DNA from: Paraimprobicoccus trichonymphae
GTDB taxonomy: Bacteria > Bacillota > Clostridia > Oscillospirales > Acutalibacteraceae
Length of the DNA: 64,000 nucleotides
Reading direction: 5' to 3'
Assembly: GCA_036322875.1 (NCBI GenBank)
Contig: AP027925.1
Span: 124,001 to 188,000, forward strand
Shown here: positions 44,739 through 53,744 of the stretch, one piece after another
How positions within the stretch are numbered: position 1 is the first letter of the stretch
Layout: every line of letters begins with the position of its first letter
The notes under the pieces: model-generated
Told to the model about the DNA's origin: nothing
Seen by the model: only the letters and a program-made list of their open reading frames with translations
The model's database searches: none
Made by a program: the position numbers and the translations under genes

Positions 44739-45199
44739 TGTGCTTAAAAATAAAACAATATGTAAACCTCTCACAGTTGAAGCTGAAAGTTTTCATATGT
44801 CAACCTACAAAATTCCTGTTTCTTACATATTTTATTTTTACAAACAAAAATTTTATATTAAAGTTTGTTGCCGCTAACTTTCGACTAAATTAAAAAAATG
44901 CGCGGTAACCCATTATTTAATTTGTCGAAAAAACATCAATATTATTCGGTTCTCCAATGTAAAATATACATATCCTAGAGTTTTTTTTAATTTAAAGTAA
45001 AGTCAATTAAGATGGTTATATTGTCATGATGTTTTATAAAAAATAATAATCAAGTGTTAAATTTTATGCATAGATCAGAGATGAAAGTGTTCTTTATCTA
45101 TCACTATACAAGCTATTAAAATTAAATCAATCAAATTATTTAAATTCAAATAAATTTTATTTTTAAAGTCTGAAAATTTTAGGAATACTAATAAAATTA
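44739..45199. other. Intergenic region
   Basis: No gene recognised. Bases 45148-45178 are an exact 31-bp copy of part of the pgeF coding sequence (45907-45937), with weaker similarity extending upstream. Confidence 0.5.
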
Positions 45200-45229
45200 T
45201 TGACAAATAAAAAAACAAAACGATACAAT
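45200..45229 (+). promoter_or_regulatory. Sigma-A promoter of the 45295 gene
   Basis: TTGACA (45200-45205), 18 bp, TACAAT (45224-45229). A strong ribosome site AGGAGGTG (45282-45289) follows, five bases before the ATG. This is one of the strongest expression signals in the window. Confidence 0.75.
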
Positions 45230-45294
45230 AAATAAGAGTTTATAAATCATTAAAATTTATTTACTCAAGATTTTTTTGTTTAGGAGGTGTTTAA

Positions 45295-45681
45295 ATGAAA
45301 AAAAGATTGTTAAGTTTTTCACTAGCATTGTCATTATCTTTTGTTGGTGTATTTTCTTCAGTCCTTTCTGCAGATCCAGTTGAACAAAGTAACCAAATAA
45401 TTACATCAGATTATGTTGGTGTAAAAGAAAATGCTTCGATTTCTAACGTAAATGCAAAACGCAAAAAAATAAAAAAATTGCAACTTGAAAATCAAGAACT
45501 GAAACTAAAAAATGATGTTTTAACAAAAAGTAATAATGTTTTAATAGAAACTGTTGTTGTGTCGCAAAAGGTATGCAAAGAACATAAGTGTAAGTCGGCT
45601 CTTGCTTGGGTGCTTCATCTCATTACAGTTCCAGTCGGTTTTATTCTTGGAATAATGTCAGTTAGCCAGGTAATGAGTTAG
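45295..45681 (+). CDS. Secreted or membrane protein with coiled coil, unknown
   Basis: 128 residues. A textbook signal peptide, MKKRLLSFSLALSLSFVGVF then SSVLSA with likely cleavage after VLSA (residue 26), is followed by a short linker, a lysine-rich coiled coil (KRKKIKKLQLENQELKLKND), a CKEHKCKS cysteine pair and a C-terminal hydrophobic helix (WVLHLITVPVGFILGIM). The product would be anchored outside the membrane by its tail. Strong promoter and ribosome site suggest an abundant protein. No known family. Confidence 0.75.
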   Translation: MKKRLLSFSLALSLSFVGVFSSVLSADPVEQSNQIITSDYVGVKENASISNVNAKRKKIKKLQLENQELKLKNDVLTKSNNVLIETVVVSQKVCKEHKCKSALAWVLHLITVPVGFILGIMSVSQVMS

Positions 45682-45740
45682 TCAATTCTTTAGTATATAC
45701 ATGTATATTTAAAAATTTTTGTTGTTAAATAAAAATTAAA

Positions 45741-46550
45741 TTAAATCAAAGTCATAGAAGCAACCATGTTGCCTTTTTTGCCTTTTGTTGCTCTATGAGA
45801 AAATAACAGTCCACTATTACACTTTGTGCACAAGTCAGAAATAAAGATATTTTTTTCTAAAATGCCACAATTTATTAAAATTAGTTTACTTAGAGTGTCT
45901 AAATCTAAATAAATTTTATTTTTAAAGTCTGAAAATTCAATAAACTTGTTAATATCTAAATTTATTTTTTCAAATTTTGTGATCATAGATATATCCATTT
46001 CATAGCAACACTTTTTTATACCAGGTCCAATGCAACAAATTATATCTTGGACTTTAGAATCAAATTTATTTGTTAATATGTTAATCATATTTTTTGATAT
46101 TTTTTTTACAGTTCCGCGCCAACCAGAATGAACTAAACCTATGATTTTTTTTGTAGGATCTAAAAAATAAACAGGTAAACAATCAGCATGAAAAGTGACA
46201 AGATTTATGTTTTTTTCATTCGTAACAAAGCCGTCTATGTCTTGATTTTCTTTATCATTCCAAAATTCGGGTTTTAAATTTTTTTCAGTCACTATTTTTA
46301 TATTATTAGTATGATTCTGGTTAGGTAAAATTAATCTATTGTAGTCAATTTTTGTCGCTTCACAAAAAATTTTATAATTTTCAATCACATTTTCTTTTAA
46401 ATCAGAATTTGAAAAACTAAAATTCATAGATTTAAATTCATTTTTACTTACGCCGCCTAATCTGGTGGAAAAAGAGTGCTTTAAAAAATCAAATTTTTCT
46501 AATTCTTTAAAAGTTAAATAACAAACCGCATTCGAAAAATTTATATTCAT
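45741..46550 (-). CDS. pgeF: Peptidoglycan editing factor PgeF (YfiH, laccase-domain)
   Basis: Family hydrolyses wrongly incorporated L-Ser in muropeptide precursors and has a metal site. Motifs: HSFSTRLGGVSKNEF, LPNQNHTNNI, TFHADCLPVYFLDP, LVHSGWRGTVKKIS, GPGIKKCCYEM and CTKCNSGLLFSHRATKGKKG. The Cys and His residues of the metal site are present. 269 residues, complete. It is divergent from the DJ-1 gene and stands alone. Confidence 0.9.
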   Translation of the reverse strand: MNINFSNAVCYLTFKELEKFDFLKHSFSTRLGGVSKNEFKSMNFSFSNSDLKENVIENYKIFCEATKIDYNRLILPNQNHTNNIKIVTEKNLKPEFWNDKENQDIDGFVTNEKNINLVTFHADCLPVYFLDPTKKIIGLVHSGWRGTVKKISKNMINILTNKFDSKVQDIICCIGPGIKKCCYEMDISMITKFEKINLDINKFIEFSDFKNKIYLDLDTLSKLILINCGILEKNIFISDLCTKCNSGLLFSHRATKGKKGNMVASMTLI

Positions 46551-46633
46551 AATTTCACTTAAAAAAATAATTTTAATCCCCTCTTTAATCTATAGTATAA
46601 TAAATAAAAATTTATGGGAGGTAAAAAATATTT

Positions 46634-47176
46634 ATGATTTATGTATTTTTAGCTGATGGGTTTGAAGATATGGAAGCAATTGTTCCGATAGATGTTTTAA
46701 GAAGAACAGGTTTGGAAGTTCAAACTGTCGGTGTGTCGGGAGAATATATTAAAAGTTGCGGAAAAATAGAATTAAAAACAGATATTTCTATTTCAAATAT
46801 AAGAACAGAAAATATTGAAGCAATGATTTTGCCCGGTGGAATGACCGGGGTAACTAATTTGGATTCAAATTATAAAGTCCATGAATTTGTAAATTATTGT
46901 GTTGAAAAAAATATTTTAATAGGTGCGATTTGTGCCGCTCCTACAATATTAGGAAATTTAGGAGCTTTAGAAAACAAAGAAGCTTGTTGTTTCCCTGGAT
47001 TTGAAAGAAAATTAAAAGGAGCTATTTTGAGTAATAAACCTGTTTGTGTTTTTGAAAACATAATAACAGCAAAAGGACCAGGTGTGGCTTTAGAATTTGC
47101 TCTTGAATTAGTGAAATATCTAAAAGGGGAAACTTTTAAAAACAGAATTAAATCTTATATTCAGTGTCAGATTTAG
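46634..47176 (+). CDS. DJ-1/PfpI family protein
   Basis: 180 residues. The nucleophile cysteine lies in IGAICAAPTIL (about residue 100), and the family start VFLADGFEDMEAIVPIDVLR plus MILPGGMTG are present. DJ-1-like proteins act as glyoxalase/deglycase-type or redox stress proteins; the activity here cannot be fixed. Preceded by a GGGAGG site. The ECF ATPase gene follows after 12 bases in the same direction. Confidence 0.9.
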   Translation: MIYVFLADGFEDMEAIVPIDVLRRTGLEVQTVGVSGEYIKSCGKIELKTDISISNIRTENIEAMILPGGMTGVTNLDSNYKVHEFVNYCVEKNILIGAICAAPTILGNLGALENKEACCFPGFERKLKGAILSNKPVCVFENIITAKGPGVALEFALELVKYLKGETFKNRIKSYIQCQI

Positions 47177-47188
47177 TGTGATTTTAAT

Positions 47189-48016
47189 TTGAAAATAATA
47201 TTTGAAAATGTAAATTTTTGTTACGGAAAAGAAAAAATAATTGATGATTTAAGTTTTGAAATAAAAAATAATGAATTTATAGTGATATTAGGGCAAAATG
47301 GCTCAGGGAAGTCTACGCTTTGTAAATTATTTAATGGAATTTTAATTCCGAGCTCAGGAAATATTTTAATAGATGATTTAAACACTAGAGAAGAAAAAAA
47401 TTCTTTAAAAATACATAAAAAAATCGGTTTGGTGCTACAAAATCCCGACAATCAAATTATTTATAGCATAGTAGAAGAAGATATTGCTTTCGGTTTAGAA
47501 AGTTTAGGTGTGAAATCTGAAATAATCAGAAATCAGATTGATAAGGCTTTAAAATTAGTAAAAATGTACGAATATAAAAATCATGTTACAAGCATGTTGT
47601 CTGGGGGACAGAAACAAAGAGTGGCAATAGCCGGAATTTTGGCTATGAATCCTGAATGCATAATATTTGATGAACCTACTTCAATGTTAGATCCAGTAGG
47701 TAGGAAAGAAGTTTTAGATATTATTTTAGATTTAAATAAAAATCAAAAAGTTTCTATAGTTTTAATAACACACAACATGGAAGAAGCAATTTTAGCAGAC
47801 AAAATATTAATTCTGCATAAAGGAAAAATAATAAACCAAAACACCCCGGAAGAAATTTTTTCTCAAATCGAATTTTTGAAATCTAAAAGCTTATCAGTTC
47901 CTCAAACCACAGAATTACTTTATGGTTTAAAATCTAAAATCAAAAATAATAACATATCTCTTAAAGCACTTACTGTAGATGCTTGTACAAAAGAAATTTT
48001 AAGGCTGTTTAGCTAA
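47189..48016 (+). CDS. ecfA: Energy-coupling factor transporter ATPase EcfA
   Basis: Energises uptake of vitamins or metals together with EcfT and substrate-specific S components. Walker A GQNGSGKSTLCK, Q-loop LVLQNPDNQIIYSIVEEDIA (hallmark of EcfA), signature MLSGGQKQRVAIAG, Walker B CIIFDEPTSMLD and H-switch ITHNMEEA. 275 residues from a TTG start. Normally ecfA1, ecfA2 and ecfT are contiguous; here only one ATPase is present, and the downstream DNA has no partner, so the others must lie elsewhere or be lost. Confidence 0.9.
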   Translation: MKIIFENVNFCYGKEKIIDDLSFEIKNNEFIVILGQNGSGKSTLCKLFNGILIPSSGNILIDDLNTREEKNSLKIHKKIGLVLQNPDNQIIYSIVEEDIAFGLESLGVKSEIIRNQIDKALKLVKMYEYKNHVTSMLSGGQKQRVAIAGILAMNPECIIFDEPTSMLDPVGRKEVLDIILDLNKNQKVSIVLITHNMEEAILADKILILHKGKIINQNTPEEIFSQIEFLKSKSLSVPQTTELLYGLKSKIKNNNISLKALTVDACTKEILRLFS

Positions 48017-48398
48017 AGCTAAAAAATCTTTATTTAAACCAATCATCCATTTTAGGATTTAAAACATCAAGTTCTTCGAATTTATATATATAATTTCTTT
48101 TAAATACTTTATTTTTTAATTCATTTATAATAAAATATCGTTATTTTTAAAAAATATTTTTTTGTGTTATTACATAAATTGCTATTTTTGGTCAATTAGC
48201 ACCGACTTTTTTTGGCCTGTTCATACTTATGGTCAACATACAAACGTTTTTCATTATCACTTTTAAAAATCATATTTGGATTGATTAAATAAATATTAAT
48301 TTAAATTTTAGTTATATGTAGAATTAATTGAGACATTTTAGGTAAAAATATTTAATGCATAAAAATTGTGAGCAAAGTGAGAAAGCAGGAAACATAAG
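48017..48398. other. Intergenic region
   Basis: Apart from the fragment at 48029-48137, nothing recognised. Confidence 0.35.
48029..48137 (-). pseudogene. C-terminal fragment of an unknown protein
   Basis: A minus-strand frame of about 36 codons ends with YIYKFEELDVLNPKMDDWFK and a stop. Its composition is protein-like, but no upstream part or start is present. Family unknown; it may be the tail of a deleted gene. Confidence 0.3.
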
Positions 48399-50115
48399 AT
48401 GTTTGAGAATAATTTAGAAAAAAGCAAACAAGAGTTAATCGAAGATATTGATAGGCGAGTTAAAGATAAAATCATTGAGCAGACTAACGCCAATTTGTTA
48501 AAAAAGTTGATAATCAGTGTAAAAACTTTGACTGAAGCAGTGGCTATTGCTGAACTTGGAACAACATATAAGAGAACTGGGTTACATTTTGATAAACGCA
48601 TTGAAAAATTTGGCGATACAATTAAATATTTCAAGAAAAATGAAGAACTTTCTTTCGAAACTGATAAAAACAAAATAACACACAAACTAATTATTGGCGA
48701 TAATTATGACGCATTGCTTAACTTGCTTATAGAATATAGATGTAGAATCGATGTAATTTATATAGATCCGCCATACGGTAAAGAGATAGTATGGGCAAAT
48801 TTGCACAAACTAATTATGAGAATGCCATAACTAGAGACAATTTGTTGTCTATGCTTTATCCTAGTCTTGTACTGGCTCGCCAACTTCTAAGTGATAGTGG
48901 CATGATTTTTTGTAGCATAGACGATAAAAACCAAGCGTATGTTAAATGCTTGTTTGATGAGGTTTTTGGTGAGAATAGTTTTGTTACAAATATTAGTGTT
49001 CAATTGAGTACGACGCAAGGTATGAAAGTAAAGGCAGCACAGAATGGAAATATAGTAAAAAATGCTGAATATTATATATTATGCTTTTCAAAAGATGGTC
49101 ATAAAAATATAGCAAAACAACTACTTTATGATTTACGTCCAAAATATGACGAGCATTACTGCTTATATCTAAAAAACGACGGCAGAATAGGGCAATTAAT
49201 AGAATTGTATGATTATCGTTTCCCAAAAGATTGTGATAATAAAACTCCTATGAAATTATCCGAATCATATGAAAAAAGTAAAGAATTTGCAGAGATTGTT
49301 CGCTCACACCTTGCAGAGATAGTCCGCTCAGATAAGGTCGGAGATTTTATAAAAATTGAAGAATTAAAGAATGGTTATTGGAAAAAAGTAATTAAAAATG
49401 GCAAAGAATACTTGTTAACATTAAACTCAAAAGGAAATATTCGTCAATTGTTAAAATTAAAAGACTCTTGGGGAAAAACTGATGGATATTATCAGGAAGA
49501 GGGATTAAGAAAAATAAGGGGCAATTGGTGGGACGGTTTTTATATTGATATGGGAAATGTTGCGAAAGAAGGCGGTGTTGATTTTAAGAATAGCAAAAAA
49601 CCAATAAGACTAATACGACAAATAATAAAAATGTCATCAAATAAAGATAGTGTTGTTCTTGACTTCTTCGCTGGTAGTGGAACGACAGGTCAAGCAGTTT
49701 TAGAATTAAATAAGCAAGACGGTGGAAAACGACAATTTATTTTAGCAACAAGCAACGAAATAACTGATACAACACCAAATGGGATTGTAAAATACGTCAC
49801 AAGCAAACGCTTTAAGCGAGTGATGACCTGGAGAATGTTATGAAAGTGATAAAAGTTGCTAACGGTACTAAAAACTTTAACTGGTTAGAAAAAAATCAAC
49901 CGTTAGGAGATAATCTGGATGTTTACGATATAAAAACTGTGTCTTCTTGCGAAGCGACAAAAGACAAAACACCATTCGATGTGATTGATGAAACTTTATA
50001 CGATAAAGAGAAGTTGAGTGTAACCGACAAGATAAAATGGGTGTGCGAAAACTTTGATGGAACACAAAAACTTGTTGAAGATGACGAAAATTATAAAAAG
50101 CGGGTGAACAAATAA
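48399..50115 (+). pseudogene. mod: Type III restriction-modification methyltransferase (Mod), frameshifted
   Basis: The beta-class layout is clear: the catalytic DPPY (VIYIDPPYGKE, first frame), then after a shift MGKFAQTNYENAITRDNLLS, GMIFCSIDDKNQAYVKCLFD, the inserted target-recognition region, and the SAM motif VLDFFAGSGTTGQA in the second frame; the C-terminal part FNWLEKNQPLGDNLDVYDI lies in a third frame. At the first break (48783) a duplicated GA adds two bases; near 49825 at least two further slips occur. The res gene follows with overlapping codons. The system is inactive unless read through by recoding. Confidence 0.85.
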
Positions 50116-52248
50116 TGCTTCAAGAAGCAAAAAATCTCCAAAATGAGGCTGTTAGTAAACTTGTAGAACTTGCAGGTTCAAAAAACGAGATAACTTTTCA
50201 AAGCTCCAACTGGAAGTGGTAAAACTTATATGATGGCGGATATGATGAACCGCATTTTGAAACAAGACGCAAATACATTTTTTCTTGTGTCTTCTCTTTC
50301 AAAGGGGGATTTAGCGGAACAAAACTACAATAAGTTTTTAGAGTATTCTGCAAAAGGCAATTTTAGTAATCTTAACCCATACTTAATATCAAGCCAAGTT
50401 GTAGGTGAAGAAAGATTATTTGTACCAACTGGCTATAATGTTTACTTATTGCCACGAGACTTGTACAAAAAAGGAGGACGACTTATGCAGGAAGCGATGG
50501 AAAGCTTTTTGAAAAATATGACACTAAAAAAATGGTTGGGGGGTTTAGAAAAAAAGATTTATTTAATCAAGGACGAGTACCATATTGTTACTAAAAATCT
50601 TGATGACTTGCCTAAGAGTTTTTTTGATATGGTTTATAACTTTTCGGCTACTCCGAAATTATCACAAGGGCAGCATCCTGATGTTGAAATTAAGAATTAT
50701 GACGCGGTAAACGTAAAGCTTGTTAAAGATGTTGAACTGATAGATGATGAAAATGTAAAAGTTGCGGATGCCATAAATAAGTTTGAAGAAGTAAAAGCGG
50801 GTTATCGTAATTTATTAGGTGTTGATCCCTGCTTGATTATCCAAATATCGAACAAAGATAAGGCGGATGATGAGCTAAAAGAGATATTTAGAGAGTTAGA
50901 AAAATCTGAGCATATAGATTTGAAATGGATGTTGATTGTTAATAATGATAAAGAATGCGATACTAATGATACCTTTAAGGCAAAAAAGTTACCAGTAGAT
51001 AAATGGAAAAATTATGCCAAAGAAAACTTATCAATAATAGATATTATCATTTTCAAGATGGTTATTACAGAGGGCTGGGATATTCCGAGAGCTTGTATGC
51101 TTTATCAGATGAGATATAGCAAAAGCAAGCAGTTAGACGAGCAAGTTATGGGACGAGTTCGTCGCAATCCCCGCTTGCTTGATTTTGAAAATTTATCAGA
51201 GCAAGCACAAAATTTAGCGATAACTTCTTGGATATGGGGTATTGTCCCAAATGAGTTAAAAAAGAGTTTTGGTGTAAAGCTATGGCAAGATAGTGATATT
51301 ATTACGAACGAAATTAAGATAAAAACCACAAAATTAAAATCATTATCAATGAAAAAGACATTTAATCTTGAAACATTTTTAGACGTACAGCCTATTATTT
51401 CTGCTCCATCAAGCATATTTAAATTGTACAATGATTTTAAAAAATCTGAAAATACCATACAGGAATTCAGAAATAGCTATGCGATAGATTATGAAAAATG
51501 TCGAAAATTTGCAGAAAACATTGAAAATGTATTTGCTGAAAGTAGTAAATATATTAACGATTATGCGAAAAGTATGGAAGTAGTGAAAGATAAAAACGTG
51601 AATGAGCTTGAAGTATCTTTTGCTCTTGCTTCACACTATACGGACAACGGAAATTATATTAACATAACTGATTGGGTCTGGAAAAGAAGCGATGGTAAAG
51701 ATGAATTTTCATTTGATAGCGAAGCCGAGCGAGAATGGACGGAGATATTAAAAGACTTATCGAAAAATGATAACAATACTGGCGAAAGGATTAGCAAAAA
51801 ATTAATTGTCGGTAAGAAAAATCCAAACGCAGGGCAAAAAAGCCTATTAAATGAAATTAAACCCAATTTTATCGGTAATGCAAATCCTGTTTATATGTGG
51901 GGCAAAAACTATGTATCAAATTCTCAAATAAAGTTTGAGTATTATCTTGGGGCATTGCATACTTCCTACCCCGATTTTGTGATGAAAGATAGTTATGATC
52001 GCATTCATATTTTTGAGGTAAAAAGCGTCAATATTTCACCAAATATGGTTTGCGGTTTAGACAATAACATTTATAAAGCAAAGCTGGAAGAATTGAAAAA
52101 AGCATATAAGCAGGCTTCTAAATTAACAAAACAAATTTTTTATTTGCCTATTTTAAAAGAAAACAACTGGCATATTTTTCAGTGTATTGGTGGTAACGAA
52201 AAAATTATAACGAAAGACGAGTTTTTAAGCTTTTGCAAGAGGGCTTAA
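50115..52248 (+). pseudogene. res: Type III restriction enzyme Res subunit, frameshifted at Walker A
   Basis: ATG at 50115 overlaps the stop of mod. The first frame (MLQEAKNLQNEAVSKLVELA) runs to about 50205, where a one-base slip splits the Walker A motif; the next frame restores KAPTGSGKTYMMADMMNRIL and stays open for 672 codons. Helicase blocks are KDEYHIVTKNLD, NFSATPKLS, VITEGWDIPRACMLYQMR and GRVRRNP; the C-terminal nuclease motif is YPDFV followed by IHIFEVKSVN. Only the one frameshift was seen, so decay is recent. Confidence 0.85.
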
Positions 52249-52583
52249 GGGTTAGCAGAGTATGAAAGATAAATATATTAAAATTTATTCAAATATTTTT
52301 GGAACTCGTTTTTTAAATTTTCAGTATAATAACGTGCTGAACGTGTAAATCATTTTCACCAACCAATAATATGAATAACCATATGTAAGCTTTTTTTGTG
52401 AACAAACATCAAACTAAAACAACGCCAAAGTTCATACTGAAAAACAAATTGAACAAAAAATCAATTCAAAAATTCAGAAACAATGGCCTATAGCAGTTGA
52501 TTAAAACATATAAATAAAAAATTATCTAAAAAAAGCGTTTAATGGTTCTTTATCTTATCTTGTATTTCTCCATAACATCGAGT
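52249..52583. other. Intergenic region
   Basis: No gene, RNA or repeat recognised before the PRE fragment at 52584. Confidence 0.35.
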
Positions 52584-52641
52584 TATTTTTATAGAAAAAA
52601 GACGAAAAAACCGCTAAACTTTAGTTTAGTCGGATGAATCG
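52584..52641 (+). repeat. PRE repeat, 5' end only, cut by an IS630 element
   Basis: Reads TTTTTATAGAAAAAAGACG, AAAAAACCGCTAAACTTTAG and TTTAGTCGGATGAATCG, the start of the PRE consensus, then changes to CCCCCTCAAAAAATTAAG, the end of the IS630 transposase region. The insertion appears to have removed the promoter and hairpin part. Confidence 0.65.
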
Positions 52642-52646
52642 CCCCC

Positions 52647-53458
52647 TCAAAAAATTAAGTAATTTTTAAAATTAAAACGCAACCAATCTTTTAAACTTGT
52701 CCATAATTTTTCAATTTTATTTTTGTCCGGAGAATATGGCGAAAGCCAAACGATGTGACATTTATATAAGCGTGCAATTTTTTCGAGTTCCGATTTTTTG
52801 TGAATACCAGCGTTGTCCATTACAATTATACCATTTTGACGTAAAACTGGGCAGAGTTCATACTTAACTCAAATTTGAAAAAATACCACAGTCGCCGACC
52901 ATTTGTACATTTTGACTGCGATCGGTTTTTCGTTAATTTGACCCACAACGATATTTATACGCTTGAATTTTCGTCCGGGTTCAGGAATAAAAACTCTTTT
53001 TCCAATTTTCGAACGGCCGTAATGTCTTGCCATAAACGTATTAACACCGCGTTCGTCAATATAGGCAACGCGGCTATCGGTTTAGACATTTTTTCATCGA
53101 ATTTTTGACGTTTTATTTCGTCCCTTTCGATGTAAAAATACTATTTTTTTTAAAGTGATTCCTATTCGTTCCAAAGCATCGAATGCACTGGATGGCAAAC
53201 CACCAAATTTTTCTGCTATTTCTGAAAGCATTGCGCCGGGACGTCCTTCGATGTAAGATTCAAGTTCTTTGGTGAAAAATTTCGTTGCAGTTCTCCTTTT
53301 TAATCGCTTTTCTAAACTTCCTGTTTCATTTAAAAGTTTTTTTAACGCTTTTTTCAAACTTACGCTTGCACCTAGTTCCTTACGTGCTTCTTCATAAGTG
53401 GTGTCCCTTTGCGAGATATTTTTAAGACCATTTTTCGCGTACCTTTTGGATATGACAC
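52647..53458 (-). pseudogene. IS630-family transposase, frameshifted
   Basis: Minus-strand pieces in order: VSYPKGTRKMVLKISRKG, TTYEEARKELGASVS, KKLLNETGSLEKRLKRRTAT, LSEIAEKFGGLPSSAFDALE, RIGITLKK, then in other frames ARHYGRSKIGKRVFIPEPGR, INIVVGQINEKPIAVKMYKW, IIVMDNAGIHKKSELEKIA and WLSPYSPDKNKIEKLWTSLK. This is the full IS630 order with the last two DDE residues visible (the D of MDNAGIH and the E of KIEKLW). Several frameshifts make it inactive. No matching terminal repeat was found near 53.5 kb. Confidence 0.8.
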
Positions 53459-53744
53459 CGTTTAATTATATCACAGATTGTTTTAAATCGGAACAGCTAT
53501 ACCACAACGGATGTCCGTTAAACGGCGGAAATATAGATTTAACGATTTTCTTGCTCATTTATATAAAACCAGTTTATGTTAGGGAATAATCCTAATTAAA
53601 GACATTTTTTCTTATGATTTTATTATATATTTAGGGATCGAAATAATTATATACTTTTTTAGATAGAAAAAACTGGTTCTTTTCAGTACGTACTTAAAAA
53701 ATATAAGCAAAAATAAAACTGAAAAGAAAAATTTTTCTAAAATT

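Noticed and set aside
52875..53108. 77-codon plus-strand frame
   Set aside because: Antisense shadow of the IS630 transposase.
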